Counted from the first letter of the stretch, positions 10,091 to 21,602 are shown. The stretch: 64,000 nt of DNA from Diploptera punctata (GCA_030220185.1 JASPKZ010007298.1:62001-126000); one strand, 5' to 3'. The notes: a model not told the origin generated them from the sequence alone. Numbers and translations: made by a program.

Positions 10091-10495
10091 CCGAAATTTA
10101 AAAATATCTCTAGCAGCCGATATGCTTCTTTTCACGCAATTCCTATGATTTAATTAACATAAGAATATATATTCGGTAAACCGGTAACGGTGGGCCATAA
10201 ATTAGATTTTCTGAGGATTTGGTTTCTTTTATGCATTTACTACGTGACGGACTTTCGTTCTTCTTAAGAAATTAATTTCTGAACTTTGAATTTTGCTTTT
10301 AATTTTTAGAGGGATACCCATTTCTCATTGTCGCGTAACATAAGAACAATCATAGTTTTATAAAATGTAAGTATTATTTTATCTACTATTATAACAATCA
10401 GTGATGCTTTAGTTCGTGGTTACTAGGTAACAAAACCTATACTTTATATTCTAACAAAACACGCTATAAAAACATAGAATACAGGTTCAACAAAT

Positions 10496-11418
10496 CGTAC
10501 TTTATGCGCGGCCAGATCAAAAATAAAAATACTGTTAATCCGATTGTGATGGGGCTTTTTGTAAAATCTTCAGGAGATTCCCGGAATGAACATAGGCTAT
10601 AAGAGAGTTGTGATACTCAACTCCTACACCCTTAAAAATCACACTTTGTAGTGGAAAACGTGAAAAAAATAGCTCTTTGGACGCTTAAATGGCTTACGAT
10701 GCCTAAACCATACCAATTACACAACATTAATGTACACGGAATTGAATATATCAAAAAGCTCTACAAAAAGTCCCCGTCAGCATATGTTTATCTCTTACGG
10801 ATAACTCGCAATAACCGTTTTTGTCTTTCATTGATGGCAAGAAGATCGAGACAAGTACGTAGATTCCTGTGCAAGCATAGCAGCACATGGAGGGTATTCT
10901 TTTACGGATAACTTACAATGACGAATTTTGTCTTTAAGCTCATTTATGCCAAGAAGATCGAGATGAGTAGATTTCGAGGCAACACTGGTTAATCAGCATG
11001 GGGAATCTTAAAATAATTACGATATATATTTATAATTATTTTTCATTTTACGTATTCAACTAATCATGAGAAGTACATTAATTTTTTGTTTTTCAGCTCA
11101 TATATGCCAAGAATATCGGGAAGAGTAGATTCCATGACAACGCCGGGTAAACAGCACGGGGTATCTAAAATTAATTAAGATACAAATTTTTCCTGTAATT
11201 TATTTAACTGAACATAAAACACATTAATGTTCGTATTTCAGTTCATTTATGTCAAGAAGATCGGGATAAGTAGATTCTCGGGCAACGCCGGGTAATCACG
11301 ATGTGGTATCTAAAAATATAAATTTGTAATTATTTGCCCTTGTACTTATTCAACTAAACATAAAATCACATTAATTTTCATTTATTTAGACATAGCAGCG
11401 CACGCCGGGTATTAGCTA

Positions 11419-11419
<1 letters not shown>
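10496..11419 (+). mobile_element. Helitron-like element, copy 2 (5' end lost)
   Basis: Begins inside the element at cgtactttatgcgcggcc and then matches 6.35-7.24 kb almost throughout, including the internal gccaagaagatcg / gggcaacgccgggtaa repeats. Ends gccgggtattagCTAG followed by T, the expected Helitron flank. It runs directly into an (AT)n tract. Confidence 0.6.

Positions 11420-11459
<40 letters not shown>
11420..11459. repeat. (AT)n microsatellite
   Basis: Dinucleotide run immediately 3' of the Helitron-like end. Confidence 0.9.
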
Positions 11460-11460
<1 letters not shown>

Positions 11461-12035
11461 CAACAATGTTTGTTGATTTATCTCCTTCCGCCCAAAAGCT
11501 CACAATACAACAATGTTGATTTATCCTATCTTTTTTGTTTTTCAAAGCGCACATTTCTTTTTCTCTAAATGTATTATTTCCGTAATAATTAAATTTCATT
11601 AAATATACTAAATATACAACATATACTAAAATACTCTGAACGTGGATAAAATATTGTAGACAACACGTTACAAAATTAGGTTCAGTAACTCGCTGCTCCT
11701 AGAACACTCCATTTGGTCGTGTACTAATTTCAGCATCTCATTAATAAATCTCTGCTTTTGTAACTAGTTGTCTAAATAATTATTTTATTTTTCCGAGCAT
11801 TGTTTATTTTACGGTAAATTGTATGAAATTTCGAAAGTTTAATATTTATATATATTTTTTTAATATAGGAATATTCCACAATACAGTGTTTCTCCTTCAA
11901 CCCAAAGTGATTTGTCGCCAGAGGTTCCTGTCTAAAGCATCTTCTTCCCTCAAATCTCTAGCCTCCATACTTCTCTTCACTCAATCCATCCATCGTTCTC
12001 TAGGCCTGCCTCTTCCACTTCATCCATTAGCTTTC

Positions 12036-12765
12036 CAATTAATGATAATCGGTACGAAAATGAACTGTCTTTTATTCGCAGATGACCAGATCATTATAGC
12101 TTCCTCAGAAAATGAACTACAAAGATCAGTTTATAAATTATGGAAACTAATAAACGATTATAATTTAAAGATATCAACAGAGAAAACAAAGTCAATGACA
12201 TTTATTGGAACACAGCATAAAAGGACAAAAATTGTAATTGGAGCAAACATAATTGAACAAGTAACTTGCTTCAATTATCTGGGATGCATGATATCGTACC
12301 AGCAATATTTGGACATGGAGAAGAAATTAGGGAAATTTCAACAGATATGTGGTTCAATAAGAAGATATTTGAGAAATATGACCACAAGAGAAACTCAATT
12401 AAAATTTTACCAAACAGTAGCTGTTCCAACGTTAACATACTGATAAAAATAAAATTGAGACAATAGAAATGAGATTTCTCAGATCAGTTGCAGGTGTATC
12501 TCTAAGAGATCAAACGAGATCAGATATGAATTATAAATATATAATATAAACGAGAGAATACACACAAATAAACGTAATTTGTTTGAACATATAAAAATAA
12601 TGCCAAATAATCGTTTATCAAAACAGCTGTTTCATTATAGGCCTCTAGGCCGAAGAAATGTAGGAAGACCAAAACGTCGTTGGAAAGACGACCTGCACCT
12701 GCAGCATATAGCGCGCCGGGGAGCGGAACGGGCCAACAAGCCCATACCTTGAAGATGATGATGAT
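12036..12765 (+). mobile_element. LINE reverse-transcriptase 3' half
   Basis: The frame up to 12443 encodes NCLLFADDQIIIAS, with the F-A-D-D catalytic box of the RT palm. It continues LKISTEKTKSMTF and CFNYLGCMI, the thumb/connection region. A frameshift follows; other frames then give EMRFLRSVAGVSLRDQTRSD, RPLGRRNVGRPKRRW and a 3' end reading gagcggaacgggccaacaagc with a (GAT)n tail. The 5' half, including the endonuclease, is absent. Several lesions make it inactive. Confidence 0.8.
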
Positions 12766-13535
12766 GATGGATCTACTTTGGTATTCTCTCTTCTTCCATT
12801 TATATTTCTTTCCAGAATAATTTATACATGGAATTTGTTGTGATGGGTTATTGACAAATACTATTATTCTAAACTTTCATTGACATACTAATCCTCAGAG
12901 ACATTGTAAATCCAAGATGAAATTAAGAATTTTAAGTATGAAAATTGAGGCAGTTTTCCTAATGTGTGATACGTGATGGTGAATGGGGTTATTACTTATA
13001 AAGGATGTCTTTAAGAAAGCTGGTTTAAAATACTCGAAGAGTCTTTAGCCTAAAACTTCTCAAATGTTGATGCTAGTGGAATTTTAATCGTGTACGATGA
13101 AAAGGATAAAAGGAATTCCTTTATAGATAAATTATAAGAAGAGATTTCGATTTTAATGCTTCAATGGAAATGCATATAAAAGTGAAAAATACTTTCCATT
13201 CCATCATCCCTCTCATCCCTGTGATGGGAGATTTCAGCTAACAAGATTGGATTCCTTATTTGATTGGAACCTGTTATCTGTATTAGATTTGCTTTGATGG
13301 GATTTTTCTATCACAAAAAATCAGCAATTTTAATATTTTCATGAGATTTAAAACGGATGCCATCAAGTTCCAGTTCGTGAAGCAGATAGACTTGTATCCA
13401 TAACTACCTCCAGTATCAATTTTGACAAATTATTACAGTATTGCTGTAAATTTATTTCCTCTTGTTTTCTGAAAGTTTATTTTGCTTAAAGGTGAAAATT
13501 AATGAATTTTATTCTGAACAATTCTAAAGAATTTT
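12766..13535. other. No recognised feature
   Basis: About 770 bp of AT-rich sequence with no open frame of note, no tandem structure, and no match to other repeats in the window that I can see. Confidence 0.5.
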
Positions 13536-13539
13536 ACTT

Positions 13540-13850
13540 ATTCAAGTATGGCCAGCGTTTCTGACTATAGTTCATGAGGTCCCGAGTTCCATTCCCGGTC
13601 AGACTATAGGAATTTTACCTTAAAGGGAATCATTCTTGTGGTTGCCCTAGGTCTAGTATTTAGGTTAAATTTAAGTTTAAGGACTCTCCTGGCGCCTCAT
13701 TATCATTTATCACCCATCTTATCATCGGGGTAACGTAACACCGCCTTCCTGGTGCCCCAAACAAGAAACTGATTACAATTCCGCCAATTCCAGGAGAGAA
13801 AGCCAGAAATTCCATTAAGAAAACCCGGCAGTATTGGACAAAAAAAACTT
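13540..13850 (+). mobile_element. tRNA-derived SINE, family B
   Basis: The head tggccagcgtttctgactat carries a box-B-like gagttccattcccggtc. The body contains aaggactctcctggcgcctc, atcaccggggtaacgtaac-like and gccaattccaggagagaa. The 3' end reads gtattggacaaaaaaa. Same tail type as 15.3, 22.0, 21.3 and 57.0 kb. Confidence 0.75.
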
Positions 13851-14587
13851 AACCAAGTATTACTGTTTTAACTAACCATAGCATAATCTCATTTGTTACT
13901 TTTTAATATATAGAATATAATTTCGACCTTAAAGTTTATTACAAATTGTGTGGGATAATTGAAATGAAAATCCACGGAGTATTTAAAAGAAATAATGTTA
14001 GCCCTTAAATTGGCAAAATACAAATTTCTTCTGTTAGTTATTTGAGTATGGCGGACCGCAGTGAAAACGGAATATTGTGAAACTGTTATTCTTATGTATA
14101 TTGTATAATTAGACACATATTTAAGTGGTTTATTTTTGTTCGTTTTCTTCTGATTTATTTAAAATATTAAATTAATTAAACCAACTGATGTATCCAAAAG
14201 GATATATTTCGAATTTAAGGGTTAACAAAATGATTTATCTCCAGAAAAATATTCAGTGGATACAATTTTCATACCATGTTATAAAAATAAACAAATAATG
14301 GAGCAAGTACCTAGAAAAAGAGGAAGAATTTCTTTAATTTCACTTACACCAGTTTTCGTAAAAATTCCAAATCTACTCACTTATTTTACAATACATTACT
14401 GCGGCCATTAATCGAATTCCGAAAGAATGAAGCCGTTGAGTTGTTCAGATGAAGCGATTTTTGAAGAATTTTTATATAACCTTATCGCTCCTAACTGGTA
14501 AACCACACTGTGTGTGTGTGTGTTAAAGCTGTAGCGGGCGCAATTTTTTTCCGTTAACTCGGCATAAACTAAACGATTAAGAAAAGT

Positions 14588-14764
14588 AAGGTGTAGTTGA
14601 TTAACTACAAAAATCGGACCGATAGGAGTTGGTGTTAACCCATTGCGAAAAATTAAAGATCTCTCTAGCGGCAGCAATTTTTGGTGTTTCGCAACGAAAC
14701 TCTGTACATTCTATTGAAATAACACTAGCAACGTATTCTTCTAAAAATCAGTTAAATCCAATAC
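14588..14764. repeat. Dispersed repeat F, copy 2
   Basis: Second copy of repeat F. It stops abruptly at 14764, where the CAATAC-flanked insertion begins. A short open frame on the minus strand crosses it but shows no domain. Confidence 0.5.
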
Positions 14765-15102
14765 TTCGCTGTATAACAGATAGTTGTATGTTACAAGAGT
14801 CATAAATAAACACGATTAATATTGTTGTCTGTTTACACTCGCAGACGTACTCATTCACAAAACTGTCTTCACTAGAGAACACGAAGTACTAGTTGCTTTT
14901 CGAATAACGGCTCGCTCTCGCGATTCACTGATTCTTCAGGGCACTTGCATCCCTTTTATATGCGAGGACGAACAACCTGGAAGTCAGTCTCTACTCTTCT
15001 CGATTGGAAATCTCGAGGGCCTGATTATTCCAGAATGAAATATGCACTTGGAAGATGGTTTAGCTAATGTTGCTTACAATTTACCCGTACTCAAGCATTT
15101 AA
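14765..15102 (-). mobile_element. 338-bp insertion with TATA box, possible solo LTR
   Basis: Flanked by CAATAC at 14759-14764 and 15103-15108. Read on the minus strand it holds a good TATA box (catataaaaggg, 14950-14961), a start-site-like region after it, and an AT-rich end. That is the layout of a retrovirus-like LTR. Against this, the ends are not TG...CA and no internal retrotransposon domain adjoins it. Confidence 0.35.
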
Positions 15103-15326
15103 CAATACAGTCTAAAGTTATAATTCGTTCCATGTCCTCTTTACTACCTGTATATTTTATCCTAGATTCTATCCATGATTCTGGAGATGAACTTGAATTT
15201 AGGCATCAAATATATTCCTAACAAATCTCCCGACAGAATCTTGGTCTTCATCTGTTTTCTCTCAGATAAACATATTTACCGGGTAATATCATTGTACCTT
15301 CCAAATACATAATTTTTTCGTCGAGT

Positions 15327-15654
15327 GACTAGCCTCATGGGCTAGTAGTCAGCATTTCTGACTACTATCCATGAGGTCCCAGGTTCAATTCCCGGTCAAA
15401 CAATAGGAATTTTTCCATAAAGGGTATCATTCCTGTAGTTGCACATGGTCTGGAATTTAGGTTAAGTTTAGGTTAAGAACTCTTCTGGCGCTTCATTATC
15501 ATTTATCATTCATCATATCATCGGGGTAACATAACTTCGCCTTCTAGGCGCCCCAACTTCAGAAGTGGGTTACAATTAATCCAATGCCAGGAGAGAATAC
15601 CAGAAATGTCGAAATGACAACCTGGGGCATTGAAAATGTTTTTTTTTTTTTTTG
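15327..15654 (+). mobile_element. tRNA-derived SINE, family B, with TSD
   Basis: Flanked by tcgagt (15321-15326 and 15655-15660). The head tagtcagcatttctgactac carries the B-box-like gaggtcccaggttcaattcc, the body matches the 13.5 kb copy, and the element ends in a T-rich tract (15639-15653) just before the TSD. Typical SINE structure. Confidence 0.8.
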
Positions 15655-15901
15655 TCGAGTTGTTGCATTGGGAAGCTCCCGTTCAGTCAAGTATCTAAAT
15701 TATCTTTGGTCTTCATTGTGAAATGGTATATTGTTAGGTACAATAAAAAATCAGAATCTTGGTCTTCAAAGAATTCCGACTGAAGTGGTAAATGTCCGTG
15801 TCGTTATTTTTATTCTTCTTTAATTAATTATGCAGCAAGTGTTTTCTTAGTACTGCAGTGTTGTTTCAGTAATTTTACTTTCTCCTTATAATCTCTCATT
15901 T

Positions 15902-17329
15902 GTGAAAAAAGTTATTTACATTATCCTTAAATCAAATTTGGGTACACGATCATACCAGAACCTCTTACTTTACATCCCACAACAGAGAACTTCCCATTAT
16001 TCTAATTCCTATAATGTAACTAGTGTTAGACTAGTAACTAGTGTTCGTTACCGCAATAAATCGCCTCCTCATTCTCTCTATAACAGCTTGATGAAAATGA
16101 ATGACGATCTCATATCCATCTTTAACTGGTCTTCAAGTATCGGTCTATATCTAAATCCTAACAAGTCACAAGTAATTCTAATGGGGCAACAAAGACTGCT
16201 TACAACCTTTGACATATCTACACTTCCAAACATTACTATAAATAATATAATTATCCCTTATTCTTCTTCAGTAATAGATCTTGGACTACATCTAGACGCA
16301 AATTTAACCTGGCAAACACAAGTGAAACACATATGTAAAAAGACTTTCTCCATCTTACATTATCTTAGACGTTTAAAGAATTTTCTCCCAGTTTCGTTAA
16401 AACAAATCCTAGTGCAGAATCTTGTGTTACCACACTTCGATTATTGTGACATTTTATATATAATGATCTAAACTGTGCCTTGTCGCAGAGACTGCAGCGT
16501 GTTCATAATGCTTGCGTTCGATTCATTTTCAATATCCGCCGTTATGACCATATTTCCGAACACTTTAATAACCTCTCTTGGCTCCGTCTTACTGACAGAC
16601 GTAAATTGCACTCTCTTTCACTGCTTTTCAAGCTTCTGAATTCCTACATTCCAACTTACCTGGCGTCCAGATTTGAGAAGTTATCCTCCTACCACAATAT
16701 TGACACTATGTCACAAGATAGCAGTCTGCTAACAATTCCTCTTCATAGCACTTCCTCCTATTCTACTTCCTTCACAGTAGCCTCTGCCCGCTCCTGGAAT
16801 CTCCTTCCTCAAGATATCAGGGGTTGCCGCACACTTGGCACCTTTAAGTCACGCTTATACAGTTACCTGTTGTCTAATAATTAATTTTTCTCTATTTATT
16901 TAATTTTAAACTATGTCATTAATCTTTTCCTCGTTTTTTTATATATCTTGTACATATTATATATTTAATTCGTTAAATTTAGAGTAAATCAAAAATACAT
17001 TATAAATATTAATTGTATTGTATTCATAACTTGTAATCGTTTATATATATGTATATATATATATATATATATGATATGAAAAGAAAAATGAATGCTTGAG
17101 TCGGGATTCGAACTCGAGTCTAATCCCGAATCCCGACTCAAGCATTCATTTTTCTTTTCATATCATATTTGCCTTCATTGCCAAATGTCAAAAATATATT
17201 TATAATATCTATATATATATATATATATATATTGTAATTTAGATTTAAGACTTTTCTTTTGTATTTTTTAAACCTGGTTGAGTGGTAGACAAGGCCTTAA
17301 GGCCTTAACTCTGCCAGGTAAAATAAAGC

Positions 17330-17394
<65 letters not shown>
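15902..17394 (+). mobile_element. Jockey/CR1-group LINE, 3' half, frameshifted
   Basis: Frame 1 (to 16471) encodes the RT thumb: GLYLNPNKSQVILMG, INNIIIPYSSSVIDLGL, NLTWQTQVKHICKK and VLPHFDYCDI. A short frameshift leads to frame 2 (16480-16884): SQRLQRVHNACVRFIF, LSWLRLTDRRKLHSLSLLFK and RSWNLLPQDIRGC. This order is the C-terminus of Jockey/CR1-type reverse transcriptases. The 3' UTR ends ggccttaactctgccaggta and aaataaagc, then a (TTA)n tail at 17329-17394. A palindrome interrupts the UTR. The catalytic FADD box is missing (5' truncation). The family recurs as 3' ends at 20.0, 21.1, 36.6 and 44.3-45.4 kb. Confidence 0.85.
17071..17166. repeat. Near-perfect palindrome, 40-bp arms
   Basis: Arms 17071-17110 and 17127-17166 are reverse complements around a 16-bp loop. 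The word gggattcgaactcgagt near the centre resembles the T-arm (B-box) of a tRNA in reverse. It is embedded in AT dinucleotides inside the LINE 3' UTR. Confidence 0.85.
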
Positions 17395-17395
<1 letters not shown>

Positions 17396-17540
17396 ATCAA
17401 GGACTGCAGGACATTTGGTTAGATTATACAGGGAATGATTGGATAACACTAGCTCAGGGTAGGGATGCATGGATAGCTTATGTCCGCGCGGTCATGAACC
17501 TTCGGGTTTGATAGTGCCAGTGAGTAAGTAAGTAAGCACG
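17395..17540 (+). mobile_element. LINE C-terminal end fragment
   Basis: Encodes WLDYTGNDWITLAQGRDAW and AYVRAVMNLRV, then a stop and the 3' end gatagtgccagtgagtaagt. The same end occurs at 18.15-18.58 and 20.5-21.0 kb (plus) and 30.6-31.1 kb (minus). Confidence 0.7.
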
Positions 17541-17609
17541 ACATTTGGTCCTTCAGTAGAGTAATTGATGGTTTCTGATTTTTTCTACCCTAATAGTATT
17601 GACTTGATC

Positions 17610-17790
17610 CATCATAATCATCATCATCTTCAAGGTATGGGCCGGTTGGCCCGTTCCACTATATGTTGCAGGTGCAGAGGTCTTTGGGGAGTTCCAGTTG
17701 TTTTATATTTCCTCGTAGCAGGTAACTGGCCTGCTGCCGAGTAAGTCCAATGGTGGGCTGCCACCTCAAAGCATTTGAACTTGTTTCATA
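17610..17790 (-). mobile_element. LINE-type 3' end plus unknown segment
   Basis: The low-coordinate end (atcatcatcatcttcaaggtatgggccggttggcccg) is the reverse complement of the LINE end at 12.7 kb. Beyond it gtgggctgccacctc resembles the gttgccaccttgaggc word at 5.0 kb. No coding domain is left. Confidence 0.5.
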
Positions 17791-17841
17791 ATAATTTTAA
17801 ATTCATTTATATAAATGTTTACTTATAATTATATATGTTAT

Positions 17842-18122
17842 GTCCACCGCTGTAGTCTCAAGGTAGCTTGCTGCCTTGTCACGCAACGGGCCCGGGTTCG
17901 ATTCCCGGTCGGGACAGGCTCCTGAGTAAGGGCCCAACGATCCCCAAAAATCATCCGGCCATCATCATCATCATCATCCTTATCATTATCACCATCCTTC
18001 AGCGGTGTGGAGAGCAACGGGAAGTTACCACACCTATAATTCCCTAGTAAAGCTGCAAAGCATAGCATGAAAATTCTATGATTGCAGTGAAAGACCTGTC
18101 CTCGGGCAGAATGACTATGGAT
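17842..18122 (+). mobile_element. tRNA-derived SINE, family A
   Basis: Starts gtccaccgctgtagtctc, B-box ggttcgattccc, internal (ATC)n, end gcagaatgactatggatga. It has the same internal deletion type as the 1.46 and 40.5 kb copies (cctgagtaagggccc). Confidence 0.85.
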
Positions 18123-18149
18123 GAATATATGTTATGATCTTGTGTATAT

Positions 18150-18580
18150 ATTTTCTATATTTAATATTTTTCGAAGGTTAAGTGAAAGAGGATAAAGTAC
18201 TTAGAAAAAATGTTGGACCAAAGAGAGATGAACAGACAGGTGAATGGAGAAGATTACACAACAATGAACTACATGGTCTTTATAGGAAGCCAGATATAAT
18301 GAGAACAGTTAAGTCTCATAGACAGCGATGGGCAGGGCATCTGGCACGTATCGAGAATTAAAGACGTGCATGGATGCTTCTTGTAGAAAAACCAGAGGGA
18401 AAACGCCCAGTTGGTAGACCAAGAATGAGGAAGGAGAATAACATTAACTATGATTTGAGGGAAGTAGATTATACAGGGAATGATTGGAAAGCATTAGCTC
18501 AGGATAGGGATGTATGGAGAGCTTATGTCCGCACGGCCATGAACCTACATGTTCGATAGTGCCAGTGAGTAAATAAGTAA
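18150..18580 (+). mobile_element. LINE C-terminal fragment
   Basis: Conceptual translation gives KRDEQTGEWRRLHNNELHGL, RQRWAGHLARIEN, a stop, then GKRPVGRPRMRKENN, DYTGNDWKALAQDRDVWRAY and a stop. The 3' end is gatagtgccagtgagtaaat. A point stop within the frame makes it a relic. Confidence 0.75.
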
Positions 18581-18639
18581 GTAAGTGAAAGAGGTCTTAT
18601 GATCTTAACTCTGCTAACTAACTAACTCAATCATTGACG

Positions 18640-18770
18640 GTATCGAAACCGGATGTTCCTTGCCGAGCAGGTATAAGCTTTCCATATATCCCTATTCTGA
18701 GCCAATCTTTTCCAATCATTTCCTGTATAATTTACTTCACTCAAATCAATGAGGATGTCTTAATTCAGCT
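18640..18770 (-). mobile_element. LINE C-terminal fragment, inverted
   Basis: The reverse complement reads attgatttgagtgaagtaaa, ttatacaggaaatgattgga and aagattggctcagaataggg, i.e. the DYTGNDWK..AQDR segment of the 18.2 kb LINE in opposite orientation. Confidence 0.65.
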
Positions 18771-18811
18771 AGTTTAAATAAATAAATAAATTATTATTAT
18801 TATTATATTAT

Positions 18812-18982
18812 GTCCACCGCTGTCGTCTCGAGGTAGCGTGCTGCCTTGTCACGCAGCGGGCCTGGGTTCGATCCCCGGTCGGGGCAGTTTCTCTGGGTGA
18901 GGTTTTTATCGGGGTCTTTCCTTAACTGTAAGACAAATGTCAGGAAAACTTTAAGGCCCAAACGGTCCCCGAAATCATATGG

Positions 18983-19019
<37 letters not shown>

Positions 19020-19145
19020 TCACCGGTGTGGAAAGCAACGGGAAACTACCACACCTACAATTCCCTAGTAAACCTGCAAGCATAGCATGAAAATGCTATG
19101 ATTGCAGTGAAGGACCTGCCTTCGGGCAGAATTACTATGGATGGA
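18812..19145 (+). mobile_element. tRNA-derived SINE, family A, well preserved
   Basis: Full-length copy: head gtccaccgctgtcgtctcg, B-box gggttcgatcccc, ggtgaggtttttatcgggg, aggcccaaacggtccccg, an expanded (ATC)n of about 11 units, caccggtgtggaaagcaac, and the end gcagaattactatggatg. The open frame through it is fortuitous and recurs as RSGPGFDPRSGQF-like peptides in every copy. Confidence 0.9.
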
Positions 19146-19289
19146 TTGTATTATTATATTATTATTATCATCATCATCATCATTATATTTTCACCATTCA
19201 ATATAAAATGGTCTGTACGAAATTCTTCCCATAATTGATTTAATTTGCATTTACTTCAATAAATTGTTTATCTTGTATGTACGTATTGG

Positions 19290-19590
19290 AGCCCGTAGCG
19301 TAGTGGTTAAGGCACTGAGCTACAAGCCAGAGGGTCGAGGATTCAAGTCCCGTTGGGGTCAGGATTTTTAAACTGACCCAAACCCTCTGGCGGCACTATG
19401 GTCCTGGGGTCGACTCAGCCTCTAACGGAAATGAGTACCAGACGCTTGTTCTGGGGGTAAAGGCGGCCGTCACGCAGGGCTGACAACCCGGCTGACATAA
19501 AGTGCCGATTGTCTAGAAAAAGTGGGAGCCTTAACCTCCTACTACCCCAAGGGCCTCCTGAGGCCTGTTGTGGGATCACTTTACTTTACA
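19290..19590 (+). mobile_element. tRNA-derived SINE, family D
   Basis: Head gcccgtagcgtagtggttaa (box A-like) and aggattcaagtcccgt (box B-like), then a ~220-bp GC-richer body with ggggtcgactcagcc and ccaagggcctcctgagg. Only copy in the window. GC content is well above the surroundings. Confidence 0.7.
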
Positions 19591-19874
19591 TATTGGAGCT
19601 AACAGAAAATAATATTCAGTATGTATGCTATGGTTTTCAGTATGACACTGAATCGTGCAATAGCGTACTCTGTGCTTGTGTCTGACTGCATGTGATGACG
19701 TTAAGTAAATTAGGTGCGTCACAGTTAACTTGATTACTTCTTCAGCTAATATGTCCTTCCTCTGCATATTACAAAGTAATATGTTGTTCATGTGTCAGAT
19801 ATGTAGCATGTCCTTCGGGCCTTACAATTTAGCGGCAAGATTCTGACCACTAGCTGAATAATGAAATACGATCT

Positions 19875-19875
<1 letters not shown>

Positions 19876-19941
<66 letters not shown>

Positions 19942-19980
19942 TTGTGATGGTGATGGTGATGGTGATGGTGATGATATGAT
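19876..19980. repeat. (AAT)n followed by (GATGGT)n
   Basis: Array of AAT units, then about five GGTGAT hexamers. It is the tail side of the minus-strand Jockey/CR1-type LINE 3' end that follows. Confidence 0.9.
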
Positions 19981-20111
19981 AATAATAATAGCTCTATTTT
20001 ATCTGGCAGAGTTAAGGTCTTAAGGCCTTGTCTACCATTCAACCAGGTAAGAGAAAATATTCTTACAACTAAATTACAATAAACAAAATTATTACACGAT
20101 ATATCTACAAT
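19981..20111 (-). mobile_element. Jockey/CR1-group LINE 3' end
   Basis: Reverse complement of the 17.3 kb LINE end: tctatttatctggcagagtt-like, aaggccttgtctacc, caaccagg, then UTR sequence ending atatctacaat. A SINE has been inserted, so the UTR resumes after 20454. Confidence 0.7.
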
Positions 20112-20443
20112 GTCCACCGCTGTGGTCTCGAGGTAGCGTGCTGCCTTGTCACGCAGCGGGCCCGGATTCGATCCCCGGTCGGGGCAGTTTTTCTGGGTGA
20201 GGTTTTTATCGGGGTTTTTCCTCACCTGTAAGACAAATGCCAGGAAAACTTTAAGGCCCAAACGGTCCCCGAAATCATATGACCAGCATCATCATCCTTA
20301 TCATTATCATCATCATCATCCTTCACCGGTGTGGAAAGCAACGGGAAGCTACCACACTTACAATTCCCTAGTAAAGCTGCAAGCATAGCATGATAGTGTT
20401 ATGATTGCAGTGAAGGACCTGCCTTCGGGCAGAATTACTCTGG
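20112..20443 (+). mobile_element. tRNA-derived SINE, family A, with TSD
   Basis: Full-length SINE flanked by the 11-bp duplication atatctacaat (20101-20111 and 20444-20454), which fixes both ends. It is inserted in a LINE 3' UTR, so it is younger than that LINE. Confidence 0.9.
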
Positions 20444-20487
20444 ATATCTACAATACAAATTAAACATAGGCTCAATTCTGGAAAAGC

Positions 20488-21016
20488 GTGTTTTATTATG
20501 CATTACAGAGACTCTTGACGTCCCAAATCCTTTCAAAAAACGTCAAACTGAAAGTATATAAAATTATTATTCTACCAGTTATATTATACGGATGCAAAAC
20601 ATGGACTCTTACTTTAAGGGAGGAAAGGAGATTACGAGTATTTGAGAATAAAGTACTTAGGATAATTTTTGGAGCAAAGAGAGATGAACAGACAGGTGAC
20701 TGGAGAAGACTACATAACATGGTCTTTATAGGAAGCCAGATATAATGAGAACAGTTAAGTCTCGTAGACTGCTATGGACAGGACATGTGGCATGAATGTG
20801 GAATGAAAGACGTGCATTGAAGCTTCTTGTAGGAAAACCAGATGGAAAACTCCCAGTTTGAATACCAAGAATGAGGTGAGAGAATAAAATTTACTATGAT
20901 TTGAGGGAAGTAGATTATACAGGGAATGATTGGAAAGCATTAGCTCAGGATAGGGATGTATGGAGGGCTTATGTCCATGCGGCCATGAACCTACGGGTTC
21001 GATAGTGCCAGTGAGT
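20488..21016 (+). mobile_element. LINE RT C-terminal fragment
   Basis: The frame to 20745 encodes LKVYKIIILPVILYGCKTWT and RRLRVFENKVLRIIFGAKRD. The L-Y-G-(C/A)-(K/E)-T-W box marks the post-RT region. Downstream frames give GPWAQDRDVWRAY-like sequence and the end cgatagtgccagtgagtt. Two or more frameshifts. Same family as 18.2 and 30.6 kb. Confidence 0.75.
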
Positions 21017-21017
21017 T

Positions 21018-21021
<4 letters not shown>

Positions 21022-21071
<50 letters not shown>

Positions 21072-21265
21072 GCTCTGTTTTATCTGATAAAGTTAAGGTC
21101 TTAAGGTCTTGTCTACAACTCAACCAGGATAAAAAAGTAGAAAAATAAAAAAATACTCATATCTAAATTACAACAAACAAAATGATTACACGATATAGCT
21201 ATAATACAATTATTATTTACAATATATTTTTGTTTACACTAATAAATATTATTATTCAATGCCAC
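21022..21265 (-). mobile_element. (AAT)n tail and Jockey/CR1-group LINE 3' UTR
   Basis: The array at 21022-21070 is followed by the reverse complement of the LINE end (ttaaggtcttaaggtcttgt, caaccagg) and ~180 bp of UTR. It is alignable by eye to 36.6-36.8 kb (acaattattatttacaatat). Confidence 0.7.
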
Positions 21266-21602
21266 CATGTTGTCATTTTGATATTCTGGTATCCTCTCCT
21301 GTCATGGCGTTATTGTAACTCACTTCTGAGGTTGGGACGCCTGGAAGGCGGAGTTACACTGCCTCAATGATAGATGACGATGATGGTAATGATGCGCCAG
21401 GAGAGGCCTAAGTCCTTACTTAATGGTGGCCAGATGATGTTCGGGAATCGTTTGGACCTTAAAGTTTCCTGACATTTGTCTTACAGATGAGGAAAACCCC
21501 CGAAAAAAAAACATCATCCAGGAAACTTGTCCCGACCGGGGATCGAACCTGGGTTCACTGCGTTACAAGACAGCACGCTACCTCGAGACCACAGCGGTAG
21601 AC
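21266..21602 (-). mobile_element. Chimeric SINE: A-type head, B-type tail
   Basis: On the minus strand the head is the family A tRNA-like start and gacaagtttcctgg, but the 3' part is family B (gtaactccgccttccaggc, cccaacctcagaagtg). It illustrates that the two SINE families exchange modules. Confidence 0.75.

Noticed and set aside
18846..19085. Recurrent ~80-residue frame RSGPGFDPRSGQF...HHHHH
   Set aside because: It is the same frame through the tRNA-derived SINE and its ATC core, repeated wherever a family A SINE lies. It is not a gene family.
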